Shown: positions 1-7,597, numbered from the stretch's first letter. The stretch: 13,201 nt of DNA from UBA3263 sp964549975 (GCA_964549975.1 CAZJWM010000057.1:1-13201), one strand, 5' to 3'. Notes: generated from the letters alone by a model not told the origin. A program made the numbers and translations.

Positions 1-1001
1 TTAACGTTGGTGGCCTTGGAGTCGTTGATATAGCGCACACCGTCGATGGTGTCCACGTATTCCAGACGATGCTCCACGCCGTCGAAGTTGCTCAGGGCGC
101 GACGTATGTCGGAGTTCTCCACGTGGAGCAGCTTGGCCGAGAGGCCGGCGGCCATGGAGTTGTAGAGGTTATGCAGGCCGTTGAGCGAGAGGTCGGCGCG
201 CGGCATCACCAGGTCGGGGGTGTTGTCGGCGTTGATCACCAAGTCGTCTTCGGCGTTGATATATGCGTGGGTGTTCTCCTCGAGATGCTCGGCAAAGGGC
301 ATCAGACGGGCCTCGGTGGAGACGCGGCGCAGCTGGGCCTCAATCACGGGGTCGTCTTGCCAGAAGATGAAGGCGTCGGTGCAGGTGAGGTTTTGGATGA
401 TGCGGAATTTTGCGTCGACGTAGTTTTGCATCTTGTGGTCGTAGCGGTCCATGTGGTCGGGCGTGATGTTGAGCATCACGGCGATGTTGGCCTTGAAGTC
501 ATACATGTTCTCGAGCTGAAACGACGACAATTCCACCACGTAGACGTCGTGGGGCTCACGCGCCACCTGCAGGGCCAGCGAGCGGCCCACGTTGCCGGCC
601 AGCGAGGCGTCGATGCCGGCTTGGCGCAGGATGTGGTGGATGAGCATGGTGGTGGTGGTTTTGCCGTTTGAGCCGGTGATACACACCATCTTGGCGGTGG
701 TGTGTCGGCCGGCAAATTCAATCTCCGACAAGATGGGTGTGCCCTGCTCGGCGAGTTGCTTCACCAAGGGAGCCGTGGGCGGGATGCCGGGACTTTTAAT
801 CACTTCGGAGGCGTTGAGAATCAGTGAGGGTGTGTGGTGTCCCTGTTCGTAGGGGATACCCTCATGGTCAAGAATTTGGCAGTAGTGGGCAGGAATCTCA
901 CCGCAATCGGAGAGAAACACGTCGCAACCGAGGTCTTTGGCCAAGATTGCAGCGCCTACGCCTGATTCGCCGCCGCCGAGAATGACGATACGTTTTTGCA
1001 T
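1..1001 (-). CDS. murD: UDP-N-acetylmuramoylalanine--D-glutamate ligase MurD (C-terminus cut by window edge)
   Basis: MurD is the cytoplasmic ATP-dependent ligase that adds D-glutamate to UDP-MurNAc-L-Ala, the second amino acid of the peptidoglycan stem. Translating from the ATG at 1001 gives an open frame to the window edge, 333 codons with no stop. It opens with a Rossmann-like glycine-rich N-terminus (VILGGGESGVG, residues 6-16). The Mur-ligase P-loop TGSNGKTTTT lies at 109-118, followed by VVELSSFQL (155-163) and LNITPDHMDRY. Near the edge is the NDSKATN motif (326-332), typical of MurD rather than other Mur ligases. The family is usually about 440-450 residues, so roughly the last 110 are missing. 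The start lies 21 nt after the mraY stop, in the same operon. Identity is firm; the missing part is an effect of the window, not a truncated gene. Confidence 0.97.
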   Translation of the reverse strand, partial: MQKRIVILGGGESGVGAAILAKDLGCDVFLSDCGEIPAHYCQILDHEGIPYEQGHHTPSLILNASEVIKSPGIPPTAPLVKQLAEQGTPILSEIEFAGRHTTAKMVCITGSNGKTTTTMLIHHILRQAGIDASLAGNVGRSLALQVAREPHDVYVVELSSFQLENMYDFKANIAVMLNITPDHMDRYDHKMQNYVDAKFRIIQNLTCTDAFIFWQDDPVIEAQLRRVSTEARLMPFAEHLEENTHAYINAEDDLVINADNTPDLVMPRADLSLNGLHNLYNSMAAGLSAKLLHVENSDIRRALSNFDGVEHRLEYVDTIDGVRYINDSKATNV

Positions 1002-1022
1002 AAGAATAAGAGTGATGAAAAA

Positions 1023-2300
1023 TTATCTGAGTTTGAGGGTTGCAAAGGTGAATGCGGCCAGAATCATGGTGATGATGATGAATCGCATCGTGATTTTGGC
1101 TTCGTGTATGCCGTGAGCGGGTTTGTTCCAGAGCACTCCGCCGTCGGGCGAGGCGTCTTTCTGGAAGTGATGGTGGAGGGGCGCCATTTTCAAGACACGT
1201 TTGCCCGTGCCGGTGCGGCGACGGGTGTATTTGAAGTAGGTGGTCTGGGTGACCACGGAGAGGTCTTCCACAAAGAAGATGGCGCAGAGCAACGGAATGA
1301 GCAACTCTTTGTGAATCAGGATGGCAAACACGGCTATGATGCCGCCCAAGGCGAGCGAACCGGTGTCGCCCATAAACACTTGTGCGGGATAGCTGTTATA
1401 CCACAGGAAGCCTATCAGGGCGCCGATGAATGCGGCCATGTAGACCACCAGCTCCTCGGTTCCGGGGATATACATGATGTTCAGATATGTGGAGTAGATG
1501 ATGTTGCTCCCAAGGTAGGCCATAATCAGCAGCGCGGCACCGATGACGGCGCTCACGCCCGTGGCCAGGCCGTCGATGCCGTCGGTGAGGTTGGCACCGT
1601 TGGAGGTGGCCGTCAGAGCCACGATTATCACTATGATATAGAGAATCCAGCCGACGGTTTGGCCCACACGGCCGCCCATCCAGGAGGTCAGCGAGGTGTA
1701 GTCGAAGTTGTTGTCTTTGACAAAGGGGATGGTGGTCTGCGTCGACTTGACGTCGTGGCCCTCTTGCTCCACGCGCACGAGCTCGGTGTCGGTGGAGGCG
1801 TGATAGGAGACGAGCGACTGCTCATCGCGCACGGTGATGGCCGGCGAAAACATCATGGTCAGGCCGATTATCAAACCCAGCGACACTTGGCCGAGGATTT
1901 TCTTGCGACCGCTGATGCCCTCTTTGTTGTGGAATTTCCACTTGAGATAGTCGTCGCGCAGGCCCAGAGCGCTGAGCCACACGGTGGTCAGGAGCATCAG
2001 CCCCATGTAGACGTTGCCGAGGTTGCCAAAGAGCAGGCAGGGCACCACAATGGAGATGATGATGATGATGCCGCCCATGGTGGGTGTGCCTTGTTTCTGC
2101 ACTTGGCCCTCCAATCCGAGATTGCGCACGGTTTCGCCCATCTGCATTCGGCGCAGACGGTCGATGATTTTGTCGCCGATGATGGTGGCGCAGAGCAGCG
2201 CCACGACGAAGGCAGCCGTGGAGCGCACGGTGACGTAGCCGCTGAGGCGCTCAAGAGCGGAGCCGCCGAGGCCAAGGGTTGAGAAAAGGTAGTAGAGCAT
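1023..2300 (-). CDS. mraY: Phospho-N-acetylmuramoyl-pentapeptide-transferase MraY
   Basis: MraY is the integral membrane enzyme that transfers phospho-MurNAc-pentapeptide from UDP to undecaprenyl phosphate, making lipid I. The 425-residue product has many hydrophobic helices and the family motifs in order: KQGTPTMGG (69-77), the Asp pair D116-D117 in GLRDDYLK, NGANLTDGIDGLA (234-246), FMGDTGSLALGG (309-320) and MAPLHHHF (372-379). These include the conserved acidic and histidine residues expected in the active site. It is about 60 residues longer than typical proteobacterial MraY (around 360). The excess fits a polar stretch at roughly 153-207 between membrane segments, which I believe is common in Bacteroidota. 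The start codon shares one base with the murE stop (TAATG), suggesting translational coupling. murD follows after 21 nt. Confidence 0.97.
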   Translation of the reverse strand: MLYYLFSTLGLGGSALERLSGYVTVRSTAAFVVALLCATIIGDKIIDRLRRMQMGETVRNLGLEGQVQKQGTPTMGGIIIIISIVVPCLLFGNLGNVYMGLMLLTTVWLSALGLRDDYLKWKFHNKEGISGRKKILGQVSLGLIIGLTMMFSPAITVRDEQSLVSYHASTDTELVRVEQEGHDVKSTQTTIPFVKDNNFDYTSLTSWMGGRVGQTVGWILYIIVIIVALTATSNGANLTDGIDGLATGVSAVIGAALLIMAYLGSNIIYSTYLNIMYIPGTEELVVYMAAFIGALIGFLWYNSYPAQVFMGDTGSLALGGIIAVFAILIHKELLIPLLCAIFFVEDLSVVTQTTYFKYTRRRTGTGKRVLKMAPLHHHFQKDASPDGGVLWNKPAHGIHEAKITMRFIIITMILAAFTFATLKLR

Positions 2301-3754
2301 TAGCGAGCGCTGTTGAAGATTTCGGTGATGACTTCGCGGTCGTCGAAGTGGTGTTTGACGCCTTTCACGTCTTGATAGTTCTCGTGGCCTTTGCCGGCAA
2401 TGAGAATCACGTCGCCGCTCTGCGCCATGGCAGCGGCTTCGGCGATGGCCTGACGGCGGTCGACTATGACGGTGGAGCGCTGACGGGTTTCGTCGGTGAG
2501 TCCGGCTTCCATGTCGGCGAGGATGGCACGCGGCTCTTCAAAGCGGGGATTGTCGGAGGTGAGAATCACATAGTCGCTCAGACGGGCGGCTTCGGCGGCC
2601 ATGATGGGGCGTTTGCCGCTGTCGCGGTTGCCTCCGGCACCCACCACGGTGATGATGCGTTTGGGGCCTACTTGGCGGATGGCTTGGAGCACGTTGACCA
2701 CGGCGTCGGGGGTGTGGGCATAGTCAACGATGGCGGTGACGCCCTCGGGAGAGTGCACGGCCTGGAAGCGTCCGGCCACGGGCACGAGTTCGCTCATGTG
2801 GCGCAACACCTCCTCTTGGGGCCAGCCCAGCAGGATGCAGGCGCCGTAGACGGCGGTGAGGTTGTAGGCGTTGAAGCGGCCGGCAAAGAGGGTGTGCACT
2901 TCGTGGCCGTTGATGTCCAGAAGGGTGCCGTCGATGCGACTTTCCACGATTTTGGTGGAGAAGTCGGCCAGGGTGCGCAGCGAGTAGGTGTGATGTGAGG
3001 CGGCGCAGTTTTGGAGCATGACGGTGCCCACTTTGTCGTCGAGGTTGGTCAGGGCAAAGGCCGATGCGGGCAGGGAGTCGAAAAACGATTTTTTGGCTTC
3101 GAGATAGGCCTGCACGGTCTTGTGATAGTCGAGGTGGTCGCGGGTGAGGTTTGAGAAGATGCCGCCGGCAAATTCCAGACCGGCAATGCGGTGTTGATGA
3201 GCGGCATGCGAGCTCACTTCCATTGCGGCATAGGTGCATCCGGCCTCCACCATGCGGTGGAGCAACTCGTTGATGGAGTAGGCGTCGGGGGTGGTTTGCG
3301 AAGCGGCCACGGCCTCGGTTTCGATGTAGTTGCACACTGTGGAGAGCAGTCCGGCTTTGTAGCCCATCAGGCGCGCCATCTCGTAGATGAGGGTGGCGGT
3401 GGTGGTTTTGCCGTTGGTGCCGGTGACGCCCACCAAGTGCAGGCGGCGCGAGGGGTGGTCAAACCATTCGGAGGAGATCTCTCCCAGGGCTATGGAGCTG
3501 TCGGGCACCACCACGTAGGTGATGTGGGGCAACACCTTCTCGGGCAGCGCTTCACACACAATGGCGGCCACGCCGGAGTGTTCGAGCAGCGGGATGAAGG
3601 TGTGGCCGTCGACGCTGGTGCCGCGCATGGCCACGAACATTGCGCCGGGGGTCACCTTGCGCGAGTCGAAGGTGATGGCAGAGATTTCGGGATTCTTCGG
3701 TCCGATGATTTGATTGACCTTGGTTGAGGCTATCAGCCGGAGGAGATTCTTCAT
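2300..3754 (-). CDS. murE: UDP-N-acetylmuramoyl-tripeptide synthetase MurE, probably meso-DAP-adding
   Basis: MurE adds the third residue of the stem peptide to UDP-MurNAc-L-Ala-D-Glu, using ATP in the cytoplasm. The 484-residue protein has the three Mur-ligase domains. The N-terminal substrate domain contains ITFDSRKV (27-34). The central ATPase domain has the P-loop TGTNGKTTT (111-119), TTPDAYSINELL, EVSSHAAHQHRI, and SNLTRDHLDYH, then K221 in the position of the carbamylated lysine. The C-terminal domain has VDYAHTPD (343-350), GAGGNRDSGKR, DNPR (401-404) and GKGHE (454-458). DNPR is the known signature for meso-diaminopimelate specificity, as opposed to lysine, so this organism probably makes DAP-type wall; that last step is inference. 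The ATG at 3754 is preceded by a very AT-rich 37-nt gap after ftsI. The gene ends in a TAATG overlap with mraY. Confidence 0.97.
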   Translation of the reverse strand: MKNLLRLIASTKVNQIIGPKNPEISAITFDSRKVTPGAMFVAMRGTSVDGHTFIPLLEHSGVAAIVCEALPEKVLPHITYVVVPDSSIALGEISSEWFDHPSRRLHLVGVTGTNGKTTTATLIYEMARLMGYKAGLLSTVCNYIETEAVAASQTTPDAYSINELLHRMVEAGCTYAAMEVSSHAAHQHRIAGLEFAGGIFSNLTRDHLDYHKTVQAYLEAKKSFFDSLPASAFALTNLDDKVGTVMLQNCAASHHTYSLRTLADFSTKIVESRIDGTLLDINGHEVHTLFAGRFNAYNLTAVYGACILLGWPQEEVLRHMSELVPVAGRFQAVHSPEGVTAIVDYAHTPDAVVNVLQAIRQVGPKRIITVVGAGGNRDSGKRPIMAAEAARLSDYVILTSDNPRFEEPRAILADMEAGLTDETRQRSTVIVDRRQAIAEAAAMAQSGDVILIAGKGHENYQDVKGVKHHFDDREVITEIFNSAR

Positions 3755-3791
3755 ATTATATATAATGTGTTATGCGTTATAGAATTCATTT

Positions 3792-5897
3792 TTATTCGGA
3801 GAAGGATATGAGCACACGGCCCTTGTCTGTGAGCGATTGGGAGCTGACGTAGCCGCGGCCGCCGCGATAGCTCACGTTGTAGCCGGCCGTTTCGAGGGTC
3901 TTGACGGCTTCGCGCAGCCCCATGCCCAACACGGAGGGGATGCCGTCGGCGGTCTTGGCGGTGCCGTTGCGCATGGGCCGGGCGTTCACGCCAAAGGCTT
4001 TTTGCAGGGCTTTGGCCGTGGCGGGGGTGGTGGAGGCGTAGACGGCCGGGGCCTTGGTGAGGGTGTCGGCTCCGGCACGGAAGTCGCTTGTGTTGTCGAG
4101 CATTCCGCGGGAATACATGCCCAGGGCCACGTTTTTGAGCACCACACCGGAGGTGCTGGCGGCGCCCATGAAGTTTTCGCGAGGATGGTAGATGAGCACC
4201 ACGCAGCTATAGAGCGGCGTTTGGCCTTCGCCGGCAGGGAAATATCCGCAGAAGGCCAGGCGCTTGCGACCGGTGTCGTAGGTGCCGGTGGCGGGGTTGA
4301 CGCTATAGCAGGTGCCGGTTTTGCCGGCGAGAATCACGTAGGGATTTTTCAGCGAGCGGGCGGTGCCGCGGCTGCCGTTGACCACTCGGCGCAACATCCC
4401 TTGCATGATTTGGGCGGTCTTGGGCGAACACACTTGGTCGCGGACGTAGCTCACGGGGATGATGGAGTCCACACCGTCGCGGCGCAGGGCCTTGACCAAG
4501 CGCGGACGCACGTATTTGCCGCCATTGGCAATGGCGTTGTAGATGCTCAGGGTGTGGAGCGGGGGGATTTCGCAGGCATAGCCGTAGGTCTGGCGCGAGA
4601 GGGTGACGAGGCCGCCGCGGTCGAAGGGCACCACGGGATAGCGCGGCGCTTGCTCTTCGCCGATGCCGGAGTGTAGCTTCTCGAGGAAGCCGAGGGCGGC
4701 AACGCGGTCGTGCCAGGCTTGCGGAGAGTGGTAGTGGGGGGTGATGATGCGAGCCATGCCTATGTTAGACGACTGCTCGATGACGCCGGCCACGGTGAGT
4801 TGCGCATTGAAGTGGGAGTCGGTGATGGGGCGACCTTGGCCATAGGCGCGAAATGAGGCACCGATGGGAATCACTTGGGCGGTGTCGCGCACCAGACCGT
4901 CTTCCACGGCTATCATCATGCTCAGGGTCTTGACCACGGAACCGGGTTCAAAGCCCATCACGGCGCGGTTCATCGCCTCAACGTAGTGGCCGGAGCCGCT
5001 GCCCAGGGGATATTCTTCGAGGTTGCAAATGCCCTTGATTTCGCCGGTGGCCACTTCCATCAGCACGGCCGTGCCCCACTCGGCGCGACACTCCTGAAGG
5101 CGCGTCAACAGGGAGTTTTCGAGCACGTCTTGCATCTCAATGTCGATGGTGGAGACCACGTCGTAGCCGCGCACTGCGGCAGTGTCGGCCCAGCCGCCCA
5201 CGCCGCGGGTGAAGTTGACCACTTTGTTGGTGCCGCGGCGGCCGTAGAGCAGCGAGTCGAGGGCATATTCGAGGCCCGACATGCCGTGGACTTCGCCGGT
5301 GCGCCTGTTTTCGCTGACCACGCCGATGCTCAGTTTGGCCATTGCACCGTAGGGGTTGCGGCGACGACGCAGCGGTTCGGAGGTCAAGCCGGTGGCGCTG
5401 GCCTTGGCCTTGAAGCGGGCAAAGAAGGGGAATGTCTTGATGAGCTGAAAGTCAGCGTAGGTCACGTTTTGAATCAATCGCCAGCTGCGCGGACGCTTGG
5501 CGCGGCGCAGCGGGGCCGACAGGGAGTCTTGCCAGGCCTTCACTCCGCCGGCAATGGGGAAGTGGACCTGCAGGGAGTCGGCCAGCGAGTCGATGGCCTC
5601 CACATATTCGCGGAAGCGGAAGTTGTCGCTGCGGAAGTCCATGCGCAGGGTGTAGAACTGCAAGGTGGTGGCCAACACGGTGCCGTCGGCAGCGAGGATG
5701 TCGCCGCGCTCGGGCTGGATGATGGTTTCGCTGCGCGAGAGCTCGATTTTGGCTTTGTCGTTCCACTTGGCGGCATAGAGCACCGTGTTTTTGAACAAGC
5801 AGAATGCAATGTAGCCCGCTGCTGCAAGCATCACGGAGGTGATGAGCAGATAGCGGGTGATGATGAGTTGGCGTTTGGTTTTCTGTTGCTTGCTCAT
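3792..5897 (-). CDS. ftsI: Division transpeptidase FtsI (PBP3-type class B penicillin-binding protein) with C-terminal PASTA-like domain
   Basis: FtsI is the septal class B penicillin-binding protein, cross-linking peptidoglycan at the division site together with FtsW. The 701-residue product has a short basic cytoplasmic tail, one membrane anchor (about 12-36) and a dimerisation region starting at IIQPERGDILAADG (59-72). The transpeptidase domain carries all three penicillin-binding motifs: S320-V-V-K323 (in GFEPGSVVKT), S376-S-N378, and K526-T-G-T529. After the catalytic domain, roughly 651-698 (IPSVLGMGLREAVKTLETAGY and on) resembles a single PASTA domain. Such tails are known in class B PBPs of this phylum and may bind peptidoglycan. 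Length is normal for Bacteroidota FtsI. It lies 24 nt after the ftsL-like gene and 37 nt before murE. The dcw position supports FtsI over an elongation PBP2. Confidence 0.95.
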   Translation of the reverse strand: MSKQQKTKRQLIITRYLLITSVMLAAAGYIAFCLFKNTVLYAAKWNDKAKIELSRSETIIQPERGDILAADGTVLATTLQFYTLRMDFRSDNFRFREYVEAIDSLADSLQVHFPIAGGVKAWQDSLSAPLRRAKRPRSWRLIQNVTYADFQLIKTFPFFARFKAKASATGLTSEPLRRRRNPYGAMAKLSIGVVSENRRTGEVHGMSGLEYALDSLLYGRRGTNKVVNFTRGVGGWADTAAVRGYDVVSTIDIEMQDVLENSLLTRLQECRAEWGTAVLMEVATGEIKGICNLEEYPLGSGSGHYVEAMNRAVMGFEPGSVVKTLSMMIAVEDGLVRDTAQVIPIGASFRAYGQGRPITDSHFNAQLTVAGVIEQSSNIGMARIITPHYHSPQAWHDRVAALGFLEKLHSGIGEEQAPRYPVVPFDRGGLVTLSRQTYGYACEIPPLHTLSIYNAIANGGKYVRPRLVKALRRDGVDSIIPVSYVRDQVCSPKTAQIMQGMLRRVVNGSRGTARSLKNPYVILAGKTGTCYSVNPATGTYDTGRKRLAFCGYFPAGEGQTPLYSCVVLIYHPRENFMGAASTSGVVLKNVALGMYSRGMLDNTSDFRAGADTLTKAPAVYASTTPATAKALQKAFGVNARPMRNGTAKTADGIPSVLGMGLREAVKTLETAGYNVSYRGGRGYVSSQSLTDKGRVLISFSE

Positions 5898-5921
5898 TGC
5901 TTTGGAGAGATTTGCGGGGGG

Positions 5922-6290
5922 TTATTTGGCTTTTAGGTGATAGGGGGGTTGAGTTTGCACGTTGAGGTCAATGCCCATGGAGTCGAGGGTGGCACGCATG
6001 GAGCTTTCGCGAATGCGGCTCATGTATTCGCCGCGCACGCGGTAGCTCTCGGTCTGCACCACGCAGAGGCGGCGGTTGAGCGAGCGAATCTCTTCCATGT
6101 CGCGCTGACAGGAATAGCGGTTGGTGATGTAGATCAACACCATGGCCAAAATCACCACAATCTGCAACCAATAGCGGGTGAAGAATGTGGCCGTGAGCAG
6201 CTGGCCGTGGATGGCACGATGAATCAAGCCATACTGCTTGAGTTCGGCTTCCTCTTCGTCGACCTGTGAGTGAGAGTTATCGTTAATCAT
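5922..6290 (-). CDS. ftsL: FtsL-like cell division protein (Bacteroidota type)
   Basis: This is a small bitopic membrane protein of 122 residues with the layout of FtsL, the divisome subunit that works with FtsB and FtsQ to activate FtsWI. It has a charged cytoplasmic N-terminus (including DEEEAE, 11-16), one hydrophobic segment at about 38-57, and then a polar helix-prone stretch at about 60-97 with heptad-like spacing, consistent with a periplasmic coiled coil. Sequence similarity across FtsL families is weak, so the call rests mainly on topology, size and position between rsmH and ftsI, where ftsL normally sits. The ATG overlaps the rsmH stop as ATGA (6287-6290), indicating tight co-translation. 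Proteins of this form in Bacteroidota are usually named FtsL-like. An unrelated small divisome protein is possible but less likely. Confidence 0.85.
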   Translation of the reverse strand: MINDNSHSQVDEEEAELKQYGLIHRAIHGQLLTATFFTRYWLQIVVILAMVLIYITNRYSCQRDMEEIRSLNRRLCVVQTESYRVRGEYMSRIRESSMRATLDSMGIDLNVQTQPPYHLKAK

Positions 6291-7198
6291 AGACGTTGGG
6301 CTACTCTGAGTTTGGCACTACGTGAACGGGGATTGCGGGCCACTTCGTCGGCATCGGGCACAATGGGCTTGGAGGTGAGCAACTTCATTGGCGCAAGGTT
6401 GCGGCCATAGAAGTCTTTTTCGGGGCGACCGGTGAAGTTGCCGGCACGCATGAAGTTTTTCACCAGACGGTCTTCCAGCGAATGGTAGGTGATGATCACC
6501 AGACGTCCGCCCTGACGAAGCGACTCCAGCGACTGCGTGAGAAACTGCTCCAGCGCGGCTATTTCGTCGTTGACCACAATGCGCAGGGCCTGGAAGAGCT
6601 GCGCCAGCTCCTTCTTCTCGTCGCGCTTGCTGATCAGGGGCGAACACACGGAGAGCAGCTGCTCGATGGTGAGGATGGGCTGCTTCGCGCGCTCGCGCAC
6701 GATGGCGGCGGCAAGGCGGGGTGCCTGACGCAATTCGCCGAAGAGGCGAAACGTGTCGGTGAGCTCCTGCTCGGTGCTTTGGGCAATGACGTCGGCGGCG
6801 GTGCGTCCGGCCATGCGGTTCATGCGCATGTCCAGGGGGCCGTTGAAGCGGAAGGAGAATCCGCGCTCGGCCTCGTCGAAGTGGTGAAACGACACACCCA
6901 AGTCGGCCAGAATGGCATCAATCTGCTCGGCGCCGTAGAAGCGGAGATACTGATGGATGTAGCGGAAATTGCCGTGCACGGGGGTGAACCGTGGGTCGCT
7001 CCAAGCGTTGGCCAGGGCCTCGGAGTCTTGGTCGAAAGAGAAGAGCCGACCGTCGGCGCCGAGCCGCTCGAAGATGGCACGCGAATGTCCGCCGCCACCG
7101 AAGGTAGCGTCGGCATAGGTGCCCGATGGCTCAAGTTGCATTGCTTCAAGCACTTGAGGGAGCAGCGCTGGTATGTGATAGACAATTGGGTCCGACAT
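6287..7198 (-). CDS. rsmH: 16S rRNA (cytosine1402-N4)-methyltransferase RsmH (MraW)
   Basis: RsmH uses S-adenosylmethionine to methylate N4 of C1402 in the decoding centre of 16S rRNA and is a standard early member of dcw clusters. The 303-residue protein starts YHIPALLPQVLEAM and shows the SAM-binding motif DATFGGGGHS (30-39). It continues with FDQDSEAL (55-62), GNFRYI (76-81), LADLGVSFHHFD (98-109), the FNGPLDMRMN segment, VVNDEI (208-213), ITYHSLEDR (236-244) and the C-terminal NPRSRSAKLRVA (289-300). Length is typical. It appears to be the first gene of the minus-strand operon, with a candidate promoter at 7222-7255 and a short leader. No mraZ lies ahead of it. The start at 7198 gives the canonical N-terminus and has no visible Shine-Dalgarno. 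Its stop overlaps the ftsL-like start (ATGA). Confidence 0.97.
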   Translation of the reverse strand: MSDPIVYHIPALLPQVLEAMQLEPSGTYADATFGGGGHSRAIFERLGADGRLFSFDQDSEALANAWSDPRFTPVHGNFRYIHQYLRFYGAEQIDAILADLGVSFHHFDEAERGFSFRFNGPLDMRMNRMAGRTAADVIAQSTEQELTDTFRLFGELRQAPRLAAAIVRERAKQPILTIEQLLSVCSPLISKRDEKKELAQLFQALRIVVNDEIAALEQFLTQSLESLRQGGRLVIITYHSLEDRLVKNFMRAGNFTGRPEKDFYGRNLAPMKLLTSKPIVPDADEVARNPRSRSAKLRVAQRL

Positions 7199-7221
7199 TG
7201 GTGTAGTGTTGTTTTCAGCCT

Positions 7222-7255
7222 CAAATTTACGAGTTTTTTCTGAATAATTTGCAAA
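7222..7255 (-). promoter_or_regulatory. Candidate Bacteroidota sigma promoter for rsmH and the dcw operon
   Basis: On the minus strand a -7 element TAAATTTG (7229-7222) matches the Bacteroidota TAnnTTTG consensus. A TTTG at 7255-7252 sits 22 nt upstream of it, near the long end of normal spacing. Transcription would start near 7215, leaving a leader of about 17 nt before the rsmH ATG at 7198. The match is by eye; in AT-rich DNA such motifs can occur by chance. Confidence 0.55.
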
Positions 7256-7263
7256 ATGGAATT

Positions 7264-7281
7264 ACTTTTTTATAAAAAAGT
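7264..7281. repeat. Perfect 18-bp palindrome next to the rsmH promoter
   Basis: ACTTTTTTATAAAAAAGT equals its own reverse complement over all 18 bases. It lies 8 nt upstream of the -33 element of the rsmH promoter candidate, where an operator or an UP-like A-tract would act. It has no room for a hairpin loop, so a dimeric protein site or bent A/T-tract DNA is more likely than an RNA structure. Function is inference. Confidence 0.6.
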
Positions 7282-7380
7282 TATCAACACTCCGCAACCC
7301 TCTGCGCCACAGCCGCTTACAAATTTACAAACGCAAAATTCCCATCCCCTCAAAACACCCCCTCTCGCCAATACATCGCC

Positions 7381-7477
7381 TTAGGGTCTTTAAGGTCTTT
7401 AGGGACTTTAGGGACTTTAGGGACTTTAGGGACTTTAGGGACTTTAAGGTCTTTAAGATCCCTAATGACCCTAAAGG
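7381..7477. repeat. 9-bp tandem repeat array, consensus TTAGGGACT
   Basis: Nine consecutive 9-bp units run from 7381 to 7461. Five central copies (7399-7443) are identical TTAGGGACT. They are flanked by variants: TTAGGGTCT and TTAAGGTCT on the left, TTAAGGTCT and TTAAGATCC on the right. An inverted remnant, CCCTAAAGG (7469-7477), follows and can pair with CTTTAGGG in the array. Identical core with diverged edges is typical of an array that grows and shrinks by slippage. Similar short noncoding tandem repeats occur in Bacteroidales intergenic regions as far as I recall; I could not check this one. Confidence 0.9.
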
Positions 7478-7523
7478 CCCAACTATAAACTCCAAAACTA
7501 AGAACTCCCAACTAAAAGACTTT

Positions 7524-7549
7524 CAATTTTCAATTTTCAATTTTCAATT
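7524..7549. repeat. 7-bp tandem repeat CAATTTT
   Basis: Three full copies of CAATTTT (7524-7530, 7531-7537, 7538-7544) and a partial fourth lie 16 nt upstream of the -33 element of the surA-like gene promoter. The 7-bp period and AT content could give bending or an UP-like effect on that promoter, but it may be a neutral microsatellite. Confidence 0.75.
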
Positions 7550-7565
7550 CCTTTCGCGGAGGGGA

Positions 7566-7597
7566 TTTGCTATTTTCGGGGGAAAAGCGTATCTTTG
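7566..7597 (+). promoter_or_regulatory. Candidate Bacteroidota sigma promoter for the surA-like / ostA-like operon
   Basis: A -33 TTTG (7566-7569) and a -7 TATCTTTG (7590-7597) are separated by 20 nt, a very good match to the Bacteroidota TTTG / TAnnTTTG promoter. Transcription would begin near 7604, giving a leader of about 38 nt before the GTG start at 7642. This is the best promoter match in the window. Confidence 0.7.

Noticed and set aside
996..2282. A 428-residue open frame on the plus strand, antisense to mraY, plus similar long antisense frames opposite murE, ftsI, rsmH, surA-like and rnz genes
   Set aside because: They mirror genes with unmistakable family motifs, are rich in His, Gly and Val as expected from reading GC-rich codons backwards, and show no recognisable domain. 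They are shadows of codon bias.
7281..7289. TTATCAACA resembling a DnaA box in AT-rich DNA
   Set aside because: It is one near-match with a mismatch to TTATCCACA and no cluster of further boxes; no origin genes are nearby.
7381..7477. Repeat array considered as a CRISPR array
   Set aside because: Units are 9 bp and directly adjacent with no spacers, and no cas genes are present.
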